Assembly (NCBI RefSeq): GCF_000250655.1
Contig: NC_016935.1
Location: 3,738,001 to 3,802,000 of the forward strand
Direction: 5' to 3'
Length of the DNA: 64,000 nucleotides
Source of the DNA: Paenibacillus mucilaginosus 3016
GTDB lineage: Bacteria; Bacillota; Bacilli; Paenibacillales; NBRC-103111
The notes below the pieces were generated by a model, which saw only the letters and a program-made list of their open reading frames with translations, was not told the DNA's origin and did not search any database. The first letter of the stretch is position 1, and each line of letters starts with the position of its first letter. Positions 19,628 through 28,426 of the stretch are shown here, piece by piece. The position numbers and the translations under genes are program-made.

Positions 19628-19808
19628 ACGGCGAGACAGAGGGCGCACCCGCACACTCTTAGGGGGAGCCGCAGCGGCTCCCCGACATATGGCAGCCCAG
19701 GTTGACGGCAAACATAGACCGAAGCCAGGCTTGTTGGAACCGCTTCCCACGGCCGCAAAGCGGAGGAACACACCTACACCCTACCCATTCAAAGGAGAGA
19801 CCGACATC

Positions 19809-19991
19809 ATGATGAACAAACTGAGAGCACTCGTAACGGAAGAAAAGGGACAGGGCATGACGGAGTACGGTCTGGTCCTCGGACTGATCGCCGTAGCCGT
19901 GGTCGCTACACTGGTGATGCTGCGTACCGAGATCACGAACATTTTTACCGACGCGCTGAACACGGTTCAAAGCCGCAGCGAGACGCCATAA
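19809..19991 (+). CDS. flp: Flp-type prepilin, copy 4
   Basis: The protein is identical to copy 3. The frame is open further upstream to 19689, but the AAAGGAGA site and the conserved start context place initiation at ATG 19809. The spacer to copy 3 is 181 bases, exactly the length between copies 2 and 3, and the sequence before the start (CCTACCCATTCAAAGGAGAG) is nearly the same. This points to duplication of a 364-bp unit. Confidence 0.95.
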   Translation: MMNKLRALVTEEKGQGMTEYGLVLGLIAVAVVATLVMLRTEITNIFTDALNTVQSRSETP

Positions 19992-20097
19992 TCGGGCGGC
20001 GCACACGGCAGCCTGCGGTTCGTACCCGGATTCGCAGGCTCCGGTGTTTCCCGGAGGGAGTCACCTCCGGCAGTACATAACGAAAGAGGGGAGCCTT

Positions 20098-20622
20098 ATG
20101 CTGATCGACGCCGTGCTGCTCGTTATTTTGGCGGTATGCACAGTCACGGATATCCGAACACGCAAAATTTACAACAAAGTCATCGGTCCCGGCCTGCTGG
20201 CCGCACTGGGACTGCAGGCAGCGGAGGGCGGCTGGAGCGGGGTTCTCGGTGCCGGTATCGGCTTCGCCGCCGGCCTCGGCATTCTGCTGATTCCCTACAT
20301 CTTGGGCGGTATGGGAGCAGGCGACGTCAAGCTCCTGGCGCTGGTCGGCGCCTTCAAGGGAGCGGCCTTCGTCGGGATGGCCGCCGTGTACATGGCGCTG
20401 CTGGGCGGGGCGATGGCCCTGTGCCTGCTTCTGCTGCGACGGGGCTGGAAGGAGAGGGCGCGCAGCCTCTGGGCAGCCATGGTCTCGGTGCGCTCGGGCC
20501 TCGGACTGCCCGCCGCGCAGCCCCTGCCTGGCGGGGCGGCAGCACTCACGTATCCGTACGGTCCGGCGATTGCCGGCGGCTGCCTCCTCTGCTACCTGGC
20601 GAGAGGATGGGGGATCGGATGA
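20098..20622 (+). CDS. tadV: TadV/CpaA prepilin peptidase (A24 family)
   Basis: This 174-residue polytopic protein is the short peptidase form, without the methylase domain of PilD. The two catalytic aspartates are seen in the N-terminal VTDIRTRKI and the GMGAGDVKL motif near residue 70. About five membrane helices are predicted. It would cleave the Flp and TadE precursors encoded on either side. AGAGGGGAG precedes the ATG at 20098; the open frame upstream to 20044 lacks a site. Its stop overlaps the tadE start. Confidence 0.93.
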   Translation: MLIDAVLLVILAVCTVTDIRTRKIYNKVIGPGLLAALGLQAAEGGWSGVLGAGIGFAAGLGILLIPYILGGMGAGDVKLLALVGAFKGAAFVGMAAVYMALLGGAMALCLLLLRRGWKERARSLWAAMVSVRSGLGLPAAQPLPGGAAALTYPYGPAIAGGCLLCYLARGWGIG

Positions 20623-21080
20623 AGCGGATGAAGGAGGATGGGGAGCGGAGCGGTACGGGGGGCAGGCAGCGGGGGCGTACCGCTCTCCGCAGGCACCGGC
20701 TGCTCCGGGAGGAGCACGGCCAGTCCTTGACGGAGCTGGCCCTGATGCTCCCGCTCCTGCTGCTGCTGGTCTGCGGCGTCGTGGATTTCGGCCGCGTGCT
20801 GTATGCCTACCTGCACCTGAACCTTGCGGCGCAGGAGACGGTCCGCCTCGGGGGGCTGGGCCGCAGCGATGCGGAGATCACCGCGTTCGCCCGCAGTTAC
20901 GTTCATCTGGGCGGAGCGGAGTCGCTGGTGGTGACCATTGCTCCCCTGCAGGCGCAGCGCCGGTCCGGCGAGTATATCAAAGTTACCTTAAGCTATCCGG
21001 TAGGGTACATCACCCCGCTTGTGGGAGGGCTGCTGCCGGCGCCGGTTGTGGCGGCGGATTCAACCATACGGGTGGAGTGA
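20619..21080 (+). CDS. tadE: TadE-like pseudopilin
   Basis: The ATG at 20619 overlaps the tadV stop (ATGA), giving 153 residues with a long basic leader. The processing motif G-QSLT-ELALMLPLLLLLVCGVVDFGR is the TadE signature, with Glu at +5 of the mature form. The C-terminal part is a small extracytoplasmic domain. TadE-type minor pilins act in assembly of the Flp fibre. An in-frame ATG at 20607 is an alternative start. Confidence 0.88.
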   Translation: MKRMKEDGERSGTGGRQRGRTALRRHRLLREEHGQSLTELALMLPLLLLLVCGVVDFGRVLYAYLHLNLAAQETVRLGGLGRSDAEITAFARSYVHLGGAESLVVTIAPLQAQRRSGEYIKVTLSYPVGYITPLVGGLLPAPVVAADSTIRVE

Positions 21081-21117
21081 GACATAAGACAAAGCCAACA
21101 AGGAAGGGGGAAGAGTC

Positions 21118-22026
21118 ATGGGAAGACGTTTCCTCGGGGAACAGCAGGGCAGCGCGCTGGTCCTCGCCGCCTTGATGCTGGCGGTGCTGCTTGGCGCAGC
21201 GGGCCTGGTCATCGACGGGGGGACGGTCTACGTGCAGAAGAGCCGGCTGCAGAAAGCCGCTAATGCGGCGGCGCTGTCGGGGGCTCAGGAGCTGACGGGC
21301 GCGCAGGCCGCGGTGAACGGGGTCGTCCGGGAGGTGCTGCTCCGGCACGGAGAGGAGCCGTCCCTCGTGTCTTCGCAGGTCGAGCTTGGCCGCAAGGTGA
21401 CGGTGTCGCTCCGCCGGGAGGTGAAGCTCGGCTTCTCCGGGCTGTTCGGGCGGGAATCCGCACCGGTGGAAGCCCGGGCCGCGGCGGAGATCCTGACGAT
21501 GGGCGAAGCGGCCGGAGCCGCACCCCTCGGGATTGACGAGAGCATCCCGCTCGAATTCGGCCGCCAGTACCGGCTGAAGGTCGACCAGACGGAAGTCAGC
21601 TACGGCAACTTCGGGGTTCTGGCGCTGGGAGGCACCGGGGCGGCGACATACGAGGATAATCTGAAGTACGGCTACAAGAAAGCGCTCAAGGTCGGCGATA
21701 TCATCGAGACGCAGACGGGCAATATCGCGGACAAGACGCGGGGGGGCGTCAACGAGAGGATCAACAGCTGCCCCTACCCGGACGGGGATTATTCCCACCG
21801 GGACTGCACCCGGATTATCCTGATCCCGGTGTACAAGCCCTACGCCCAGACGTCCAGCCAGCTCAAGCAGGTGGAAATCAAGGGGTTCGCCTACTTCTAT
21901 ATCTCGAAGCCGATGGCTCCCAAGGACACCTATATCGACGGGATCTTCATCCAGCGGGCCGGTACCGGGATCGCTGCGCCGGGAGCCGTCTCCCGGGGAG
22001 CTTATGCGATCCGGCTGACAGAGTAA
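21118..22026 (+). CDS. tadG: TadG-like pilus-associated protein
   Basis: The 302-residue protein has an N-terminal basic segment and one membrane helix (GSALVLAALMLAVLLGAAGLVIDGG), followed by QKSRLQKAANAAALSGAQEL. This is the TadG/pilus-assembly N-terminal pattern, in which a residue row resembling a pilin anchors a large extracytoplasmic domain. No von Willebrand motif is evident, so this is a short TadG. AAGGGGGAAGAG lies before the ATG, 37 bases after tadE. Confidence 0.85.
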   Translation: MGRRFLGEQQGSALVLAALMLAVLLGAAGLVIDGGTVYVQKSRLQKAANAAALSGAQELTGAQAAVNGVVREVLLRHGEEPSLVSSQVELGRKVTVSLRREVKLGFSGLFGRESAPVEARAAAEILTMGEAAGAAPLGIDESIPLEFGRQYRLKVDQTEVSYGNFGVLALGGTGAATYEDNLKYGYKKALKVGDIIETQTGNIADKTRGGVNERINSCPYPDGDYSHRDCTRIILIPVYKPYAQTSSQLKQVEIKGFAYFYISKPMAPKDTYIDGIFIQRAGTGIAAPGAVSRGAYAIRLTE

Positions 22027-22090
22027 AGGGCGGCATCGTGGGTGGTGAATAAGACGGACAGAGGAACGGACAAAGGAGAGGACAGACATC

Positions 22091-22762
22091 ATGAGATCCA
22101 AGCTGATTATGGCCGCGGCCCTGGTCATGGGGCTGTGCACGACCTTCTTATTTTTCAATTATATGAAGAAATTCGATACCGCGGCCGCCGTTCAGGCGTC
22201 CATGGTGGAGGTGGTGGCCGTGAAGGCCGCCGTCAAAAAGAACCAGGTGCTGGATGCCTCGCAGCTGGAGCTCGTGCAGGTGCCGGAGCTCGGTCTGCAT
22301 CCGCAGGCCGTACGAATGCTGGCGGAGGCCGAGGGCAAGCTGGCCGGCGGGGAGCTGGCTGCGGGCGAAGTACTGCTCGCCCATCACCTGACCGGAGGCC
22401 GCGTGGAATCGCTGTTCGTCTCCCGCAAGGTGCAGGAAGGCTTCCGCGGCGTCTCGGTCGGCGTCAACTTCGTCCAGTCGGTCTCGAATCTGATCGAACC
22501 GGAAGACATGGTCGATGTGGTGTTCACGCCGGCGGACAAGGGTACGGGGCCTGTGGCCTCCATCACGCTGCTGGAGAATGTGCGTGTGCTGGCGGTAGGC
22601 CGCCGGATGGTCGAGGCCGACAAGGATACGCCGTATGCGGAATACAGTGCGGTCACGCTGGAAGTGAAGGCGGCGGATACCGTCAAGCTGGTTCAAGCGG
22701 ATGAGCTCGGCACCGTTTCGCTGGTGCTGCGCGGCCGTGCGGTGCAGGCGGGCTCGCCGTAA
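22091..22762 (+). CDS. cpaB: CpaB/RcpC-like pilus assembly protein
   Basis: The 223-residue protein has one N-terminal membrane anchor (about residues 7-25) and a SAF-like domain (VVAVKAAVKKNQVLDASQLELVQVP, then AGEVLLAHHL). A RcpC-type C-terminal part contains VNFVQSVSNLIEPEDMVDVVF. In Gram-negatives this protein sits with the secretin; in a monoderm it probably faces the wall. AAAGGAGAGG precedes the start. Confidence 0.88.
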   Translation: MRSKLIMAAALVMGLCTTFLFFNYMKKFDTAAAVQASMVEVVAVKAAVKKNQVLDASQLELVQVPELGLHPQAVRMLAEAEGKLAGGELAAGEVLLAHHLTGGRVESLFVSRKVQEGFRGVSVGVNFVQSVSNLIEPEDMVDVVFTPADKGTGPVASITLLENVRVLAVGRRMVEADKDTPYAEYSAVTLEVKAADTVKLVQADELGTVSLVLRGRAVQAGSP

Positions 22763-22877
22763 AGCGAACGGGCATACAAGCGCTGGAGCGAATACACGTT
22801 AGAACGATCGGAGCTCCGGGCGGCTGCCCGGAGGGATGCAGCGATAGAAGGATGGATGGAAGGAAGGGGGAGTCCGA

Positions 22878-23738
22878 ATGGAACAGCGGGACAACGGTCC
22901 GGGTGCGGACCAGGCCCCGGTTACGAAGCGGGGGGAGATCATCGCGGTGGCCGGGGCCAAAGGCGGCATCGGACGCACGGTGATGACGGTCAATCTGGCC
23001 GCGGCGCTGGCGAAGAATACCCGGCTGCAGGTGGCCGTATTGGACGGAGACCTGCAGTTCGGAGATGTGGGCCTGGCGATGGATCTGCAGCCGACCTTCA
23101 CGATCAAGGACGTGGCCGAGGGCATCGCCACGATGGACGGCTTCACGCTCTCGAGCTATCTCAGCCGGCACGGCAGCGGGGTGCGCGTCATGGCGGCGCC
23201 CGAGCGGCCGGAGCAGGCGGACCTCGTTACACCGCATGCGGTCGAGCGGATTGCCCTGATGCTGGCCGCTCAGCATGATTACCTGCTGGTCGACACGGGG
23301 GTAGGCCTGCAGGAGCAGACGCTCCAGTTCATCGAGAAGGCGGACCAGGTGTTCGTGCTGACGACGCTGGAGATGGTGGCGATCAAGAACACGAAGCTGA
23401 TGCTCGAGACGATGGAGATGCTGGGCCTGCGCGACAAGGTCCAGGTGGTGGTCAACCGGGCGACGATGGAGAGTGTGATCAAGGCGGGGGACGTGCCGGA
23501 CATCCTCGGGGTGGAGACGGCGTACTATGTGCCGAACGACTTCGGCATGGTGTCCCAGTCGCTCAATCTCGGCATTCCCTTCGTGCTGAACCAGACCAAG
23601 AGCGAGCTGGCCAAGGCCGTATACAAAATGGCCGAGCAGCTCATCGCCAGACGCGAAATTTCGCATTTCAAGCCGAAGCCGCAGTCGCTGCTGCAATCGC
23701 TGCTGCAGAAGACGAAGGGGCCGGCATCGTTCTTTTAA
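22878..23738 (+). CDS. cpaE: CpaE/TadZ-like MinD-family ATPase, divergent P-loop, no receiver domain
   Basis: The 286-residue MinD/ParA-fold protein probably places the Tad machinery at a cell site. The deviant Walker A reads KGGIGRT instead of KGGxGKT: the signature first lysine is kept, but the P-loop lysine is arginine. Walker B-like DGDLQFGDVGLAMDL follows. CpaE proteins usually carry an N-terminal receiver-like domain of over 100 residues; here the ATPase starts at about residue 19. TadZ proteins are known to tolerate P-loop changes, so loss of hydrolysis is plausible but unproven. A GGAAGGGGGAG site lies upstream. Confidence 0.88.
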   Translation: MEQRDNGPGADQAPVTKRGEIIAVAGAKGGIGRTVMTVNLAAALAKNTRLQVAVLDGDLQFGDVGLAMDLQPTFTIKDVAEGIATMDGFTLSSYLSRHGSGVRVMAAPERPEQADLVTPHAVERIALMLAAQHDYLLVDTGVGLQEQTLQFIEKADQVFVLTTLEMVAIKNTKLMLETMEMLGLRDKVQVVVNRATMESVIKAGDVPDILGVETAYYVPNDFGMVSQSLNLGIPFVLNQTKSELAKAVYKMAEQLIARREISHFKPKPQSLLQSLLQKTKGPASFF

Positions 23739-23789
23739 TGAAAGGCAATCGATTCTTCTCATTTCAACCATGACTAAGGAGGCCGTGTG

Positions 23790-25220
23790 ATGAGTTTGAT
23801 GGACCGGATTCAGGCCAAGGCCAAGGAGGCGCAGGCCCAGGGGGAAGGCGCTCCGGAGGAAGCGTTCGAGACGCAGCCGCCGAAGCCGCCGAAGAAAGAT
23901 CCGATCGCCGCGTTCCGCGAGTCCCGCCGGACCGGTGAAGGCAGCCCGAGCCGCGAGCAGCGGTCTCAGCCGACGAAGCACCAGGAGCTCAAGAACCGGC
24001 TCTACAAGCAGGTGCTCAGCGAGCTGAAAGACGACGATGTCGAGTCGGTGATCGGCAAGCTCGACGCGATGGCTGTCGAGATTCTGAAGGAGGATGAGTC
24101 GTTCCGGGGCCGGATCGACCGCAAGAAGGTCATCGACGAGCTCGTCAACGACCTGACGGGCTTCGGACCCATCAATCCGCTGCTGCTCGACGACGAGGTC
24201 AGCGAAGTGATGGTCAACGGGCCGAACCAGGTATACGTGGAGCGGAGCGGCCGGCTGGAGCTGACCCATGTGCAGTTCAGGGATGACGAGCATGTCATGA
24301 GCGTCATCGACAAGATCGTCGCACCGATCGGCCGACGCATCGACGAGAGCTCGCCGATGGTCGACGCGCGTCTGCCCGACGGCTCCCGCGTGAACGTGAT
24401 CATTCCGCCGCTGGCGCTCAAAGGGCCGACGATCACGATCCGGAAGTTCTCGAAGGATCCGTATACGATCGAGGACCTCATCGGCTTCGGCACGGTGAGC
24501 CGCGAGATGGCCATCTTCCTCGACGCCTGCGTCAAGGCGCGGCTGAACATGTTCGTCAGCGGCGGCACGGGCTCGGGCAAGACGACGACGCTCAACGTGC
24601 TCTCCTCGTTCATCCCGAGCGACGAGCGGATCGTGACGATCGAGGATGCCGCCGAGCTGCAGCTCTCCCAGGAGCATGTCGTCTCGCTGGAATCCCGCCC
24701 GCCGAACATCGAGGGCAAGGGCGGCATCACGATCCGTGATCTCGTTCGCAACTCGCTGCGGATGCGCCCCGAGCGCATCGTCATCGGCGAGGTGCGCGGC
24801 GGCGAAGCGCTGGACATGCTGCAGGCGATGAATACGGGCCACGACGGGTCGCTGGCGACCGGACACTCGAACTCCCCGCGGGATATGATCTCGAGGCTGG
24901 AGACGATGGTGCTCATGGCCGGGATCGACCTGCCGGTGAAGGCGATCCGCGAGCAGATTGCCGGGGCGATCGACGTGATCATCCAGCAGTCCCGGCTCAA
25001 GGACGGCTCGCGCAAAATCACGAACATCACCGAGGTGCAGGGGATGGAGGGCGATGTCATCGTCCTGCAGGACATCTTCATCTACCGGCAGACCGGCGTC
25101 AGCGACGAGGGACGGATGATCGGCCGTCTGGTGCCGACGGGTGTGCGCCCGAAGTTCTACGAACGCCTCGAAGCCTCGGGCATCTACATCCCGCCGACAG
25201 TCTTTATTGAGGAGGAATGA
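23790..25220 (+). CDS. cpaF: CpaF/TadA pilus assembly ATPase
   Basis: The 476-residue VirB11/GspE-superfamily ATPase powers Flp pilus extension. Seen in order: a charged, Pro-rich N-terminus; the all-alpha domain; TGFGPINPLLLDDEVSEVMVNGP; Walker A SGGTGSGKTTT near 258; the aspartate box RIVTIEDAAELQL; Walker B RPERIVIGEVRGGEALDMLQAMNTGHDGSLATGHSNS. TAAGGAGG stands six bases before ATG 23790, so I chose that over the GTG three bases upstream. The stop overlaps the next start. Confidence 0.95.
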   Translation: MSLMDRIQAKAKEAQAQGEGAPEEAFETQPPKPPKKDPIAAFRESRRTGEGSPSREQRSQPTKHQELKNRLYKQVLSELKDDDVESVIGKLDAMAVEILKEDESFRGRIDRKKVIDELVNDLTGFGPINPLLLDDEVSEVMVNGPNQVYVERSGRLELTHVQFRDDEHVMSVIDKIVAPIGRRIDESSPMVDARLPDGSRVNVIIPPLALKGPTITIRKFSKDPYTIEDLIGFGTVSREMAIFLDACVKARLNMFVSGGTGSGKTTTLNVLSSFIPSDERIVTIEDAAELQLSQEHVVSLESRPPNIEGKGGITIRDLVRNSLRMRPERIVIGEVRGGEALDMLQAMNTGHDGSLATGHSNSPRDMISRLETMVLMAGIDLPVKAIREQIAGAIDVIIQQSRLKDGSRKITNITEVQGMEGDVIVLQDIFIYRQTGVSDEGRMIGRLVPTGVRPKFYERLEASGIYIPPTVFIEEE

Positions 25221-25222
25221 CG

Positions 25223-26185
25223 ATGAAATGGCTCATTGTGCTTTTTTTCGCCCTCTCGTCCTTCCTGCTGTTTGCCGGGCTCCTGCAGACGCTCTTCCTC
25301 TCGGACCGCAAGCTGAAGGGACGGATCCGCCGTTACCTGGCCCTCAATGACAAGCGGAAGCTCGGCCGCCGCCAGTTCGGTCTTCTCGTGCAGCTGCAGC
25401 TCTACAAGCAGGCGGTCAAGGAGAACGTGCTCACAAAGAAAAAGAACGACCGGCTTGAGGATATGCTGGGCCGTGCGGGGCTGACCCTTCGTCCGGAGGA
25501 GTACATCCTCCTGCAGTGGGTCGCGATGGCGCTGCTCGGCGGCCTGCTCCTGCTGGTGACCGGCAGCCTGCCGGGCCTGCTGCTTGGGGTGCTCCTGGGG
25601 TATCTGGCACCGAAGCGGGTGGTGAAGAGCAAGGAGCAGGAGCGGATCACCCGGTTCAACGACGGACTGCAGGACATGATCACGACGATCATCGGCTCGC
25701 TGAGGGCGGGCTTCTCGTTCGCCCAGGCGCTGAAGACGGTGGTCGACGAATCCGAGGACCCGATCCGCAGCGAGATGGAGATCGTGCTGAAGGAGATGCA
25801 GTACGGCACGACCATGGAGGAGGCGCTCCTGCGGCTCAAGGAGCGGATGCCGAGCGCGGACCTCGATCTCATGATCCAGTGCATCCTGATCCAGCGACAG
25901 GTGGGCGGCAATCTGGCCGTCGTGCTCGAGACGATCGTGCAGACGATCCGCGACCGGAGCAAGATCCAGCGCCAGATCCGCACCCTGACGGCGCAGGGGC
26001 GCCTCTCAGGCCTCGTGATCGGCCTGCTGCCGGTGGTGCTCGGCGTGCTGATTTATTTTATCGAGCCGGATTACATCGGCTCGCTGTTCCACCACCCGGT
26101 GGGCCTCCTGATGGTAGGCGCGGGCGTCTTCTCGGGAATCATCGGCTTTATCTTCATCCGCAAAATGACGACGATCGAGGTGTAG
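25223..26185 (+). CDS. tadB: TadB-like pilus platform protein (T2SF family)
   Basis: The protein is about 320 residues: an N-terminal helix, a cytoplasmic segment, two central helices, the T2SF domain (GLQDMITTIIGSLRAGFSFAQAL, then QRQVGGNLAVVLE) and two C-terminal helices. Starts at 25217 and 25223 are both possible; GAGGAGG at 25209-25215 is better spaced for 25223, whereas 25217 would overlap the cpaF stop. With TadC it forms the inner-membrane platform on which the CpaF ATPase acts. Confidence 0.92.
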   Translation: MKWLIVLFFALSSFLLFAGLLQTLFLSDRKLKGRIRRYLALNDKRKLGRRQFGLLVQLQLYKQAVKENVLTKKKNDRLEDMLGRAGLTLRPEEYILLQWVAMALLGGLLLLVTGSLPGLLLGVLLGYLAPKRVVKSKEQERITRFNDGLQDMITTIIGSLRAGFSFAQALKTVVDESEDPIRSEMEIVLKEMQYGTTMEEALLRLKERMPSADLDLMIQCILIQRQVGGNLAVVLETIVQTIRDRSKIQRQIRTLTAQGRLSGLVIGLLPVVLGVLIYFIEPDYIGSLFHHPVGLLMVGAGVFSGIIGFIFIRKMTTIEV

Positions 26186-26189
26186 ACCC

Positions 26190-27131
26190 ATGGTGTTTCT
26201 GAGCTTTTTTCTTACCGTTACCTTAAGCGTCTACGCGCTCTTCGTTATATGGGAGCAGCGCCGTGGGCAGGTGCGGCGCCGTCTGGCGATGATTACCTCG
26301 GAAGGCGAACCGGCGGTTGACGCCATCCTGGAGAGCGGGCCCCCTGAGCGCGGCAGCCCGGCCCGGTCCGCTCTTCTGGCTTCCTTCGCCAAGAAGGGCT
26401 GGGTGCTGGCTAAGCGCCGCTTCGGGCGCCGGATGACGGAGGCGCAGGCGACCCGCCTGGAGATGAGGCTGCTGCAGGCCGGAAGGCCCTTCGGCATGGG
26501 GACGCTCGAGTTCCGCATGCTGCAGCTGGTGCTCTATGTGCTGCTGCCCACGCTCTTCGGGCTGTACGGGGCGCTGATCGGCGCCGGCTTCGGGGGCACC
26601 GTGCTCTTCGCCGGCATGGGACTCGCCGGAGCGGGCATGCTGCCGCCGTATTACCTGCGGCTGAAGACCAAGCAGCGGCTGCGCCTCTCCCTCCGCGAGC
26701 TGCCCGACGTGCTTGACATGCTCACCGTGTCGCTGGAAGCCGGGCTCGGCTTCGATGCCGCGCTGAGCAAGCTCGTCGCGAAGTCCGACGGCGTGCTGCC
26801 AGGCGAGTTCCGCTACTGCCTTGAGGAGATCCGCCTCGGCAAGACACGGCGTGAAGCGCTGAGCGGCGTGCGCGACCGGCTTCCGCTCGACGAGCTGCGC
26901 GTGCTCATCTCCTCGATCCTGCAGGCGGAGAAGCTCGGGATCGGGATGGTGCAGGTGCTCCGCGTGCAGTCGCACGAGGTGCGCGAACAGCGCAAGCAGC
27001 GGGCGGAGGAAGAGGCGATGAAGGCGCCGATCAAGATGCTGTTTCCGCTCATCCTGTTCATCTTTCCTTCGCTGTTCATCGTGCTGCTGGGACCGGCCGT
27101 CATCCAGTTCATCGAAGCGTTCTCGAAGTAA
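26190..27131 (+). CDS. tadC: TadC-like pilus platform protein (T2SF family)
   Basis: The 313-residue protein has the same architecture as TadB: an N-terminal helix, paired central helices, and a T2SF domain containing RELPDVLDMLTVSLEAGLGFDAALSKLV and SILQAEKLGIGMVQVLRVQS. The C-terminal helix (ILFIFPSLFIVLLGPAVIQF) is typical of TadC. It begins four bases after tadB; GAGGTG is a modest ribosome binding site. It is the last canonical tad gene here. Confidence 0.92.
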   Translation: MVFLSFFLTVTLSVYALFVIWEQRRGQVRRRLAMITSEGEPAVDAILESGPPERGSPARSALLASFAKKGWVLAKRRFGRRMTEAQATRLEMRLLQAGRPFGMGTLEFRMLQLVLYVLLPTLFGLYGALIGAGFGGTVLFAGMGLAGAGMLPPYYLRLKTKQRLRLSLRELPDVLDMLTVSLEAGLGFDAALSKLVAKSDGVLPGEFRYCLEEIRLGKTRREALSGVRDRLPLDELRVLISSILQAEKLGIGMVQVLRVQSHEVREQRKQRAEEEAMKAPIKMLFPLILFIFPSLFIVLLGPAVIQFIEAFSK

Positions 27132-27274
27132 CCTTTTGGCTCCGGCTTCCGGGGAGGGACTGCGCCTTGGGCTTATGGGCGGCCTCCTGTTCTGGTAAGA
27201 AACTCCTCTTATAGTTTCTGGTAAATGGAGGAACAGTAACCGGAGAGACCGGAGACAAAAGGGAGGAAGCGAGT

Positions 27275-28360
27275 GTGTTTCGAAGCATGAGAAAGCGGAT
27301 TCTGGCCGCAGCCGTCCTGATCTCCATTTGTTCCGCCGCGGGGAGCGTATCGGCCAAAAGCCCGACCGTGCCCCTAAGGGATGTGTTCGAGGCGATGGGC
27401 GCCAAAGTCACCTGGACGGCGGCGAGCGGCAGGATCGAGATCCAGCGCGACGAAGTGACACTGCGGTTTCAGACCGGATCGGCTACCGCCTACAAGAATG
27501 GGGTGGCGGTCGCCATGGATACGCCGGTGGCGATCAGCCCATCGGGCAAAGCGATGATCTCGGCCTATGCCGTCTACCCGCTGGCTAAGAACTACAAGAA
27601 GGAGCGCCATTATTTGGTTCAGAAGGGCGATTCGTTGTGGAGCGTCTCGCGCAAATACGGCGTGACGATCTCCCAGCTCAAGACCTGGAACGGGCTGAAA
27701 AGCGACGTCATCGTGCCGGGGCAGCATCTGACGACGGTAAGTCCGTGGTACACCGTGCAGCGGGGCGACACGCTCTATTCGATCTCGGGGAAGACGGAGA
27801 CGTCGATCGCCGCGCTGAAGAAGGCGAACGGTCTGACGAGCGACCGGCTGAGCGAGGGCCAGAAGCTGACCATCCCTGCCGCACCGTCGGTGTCCGCTCC
27901 GCCCATGCTCGTCGAAGGGACGTTCCCGCTGATCGGCCGCACCTATCTTCCTTTCACGGATACCTACGGGGATGCCCGCATGTTCTCGCTCGGCCAGACC
28001 TCAAGGGTGCATGAAGGCAACGATATGGAGGCAGGCACCGGAGTGCCGGTCTTCTCGGCTTGGGACGGCAAGGTGATCCGCAAAGGGTGGAACACGTACG
28101 GGGGCTGGAGGCTGACGATCGAGGCCGATAACGGCATTGCGATGTATTACGCGCACCTGTCCGGCTATGCGGACGGCATCGCACTGGGGAGCCGGGTGAA
28201 GCGGGAGCAGCTTATCGGATACGTCGGTTCCACAGGCTACGGGCCGGAGGGGACCTCCGGCAAGTTCATTTCCCACCTGCACTTCGGCATGTACGATACG
28301 AACGTGTCCTGGAAGCCGCTCAACCCGTATCCGTATCTGAAATGGTGGGAGACACGGTAA
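27275..28360 (+). CDS. Secreted LysM/M23 peptidase with copper-amine-oxidase-type N-domain
   Basis: The GTG start at 27275 has GGGAGGA eight bases upstream; 361 residues. A signal peptide (RILAAAVLISICSAAGSVSA) is followed by a copper amine oxidase N-terminal-like domain (PLRDVFEAMGAKVTWTAASG), two LysM repeats (HYLVQKGDSLWSVSRKYG near 112; WYTVQRGDTLYSISGKT near 160) and an M23 LytM domain. The zinc ligands are visible in HEGND and HLHFG. It should bind and cleave peptidoglycan outside the membrane. Its place 143 bases behind tadC suggests a role in opening the wall for the pilus, but the gap could hold a separate promoter. A terminator follows. Confidence 0.92.
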   Translation: MFRSMRKRILAAAVLISICSAAGSVSAKSPTVPLRDVFEAMGAKVTWTAASGRIEIQRDEVTLRFQTGSATAYKNGVAVAMDTPVAISPSGKAMISAYAVYPLAKNYKKERHYLVQKGDSLWSVSRKYGVTISQLKTWNGLKSDVIVPGQHLTTVSPWYTVQRGDTLYSISGKTETSIAALKKANGLTSDRLSEGQKLTIPAAPSVSAPPMLVEGTFPLIGRTYLPFTDTYGDARMFSLGQTSRVHEGNDMEAGTGVPVFSAWDGKVIRKGWNTYGGWRLTIEADNGIAMYYAHLSGYADGIALGSRVKREQLIGYVGSTGYGPEGTSGKFISHLHFGMYDTNVSWKPLNPYPYLKWWETR

Positions 28361-28378
28361 GCGCAGGAGATCTGGATG

Positions 28379-28426
28379 CAGCCGCTGTCCGCGGTCCTTT
28401 GGGGGGTCGGGGGAAGCGGCTTTTTT
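28379..28426 (+). terminator. Rho-independent terminator after the M23 gene, end of the Tad region
   Basis: AGCCGCT (28380-28386) pairs with AGCGGCT near 28415-28421, followed by TTTTT. The loop is long (about 28 bases). Confidence 0.65.
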
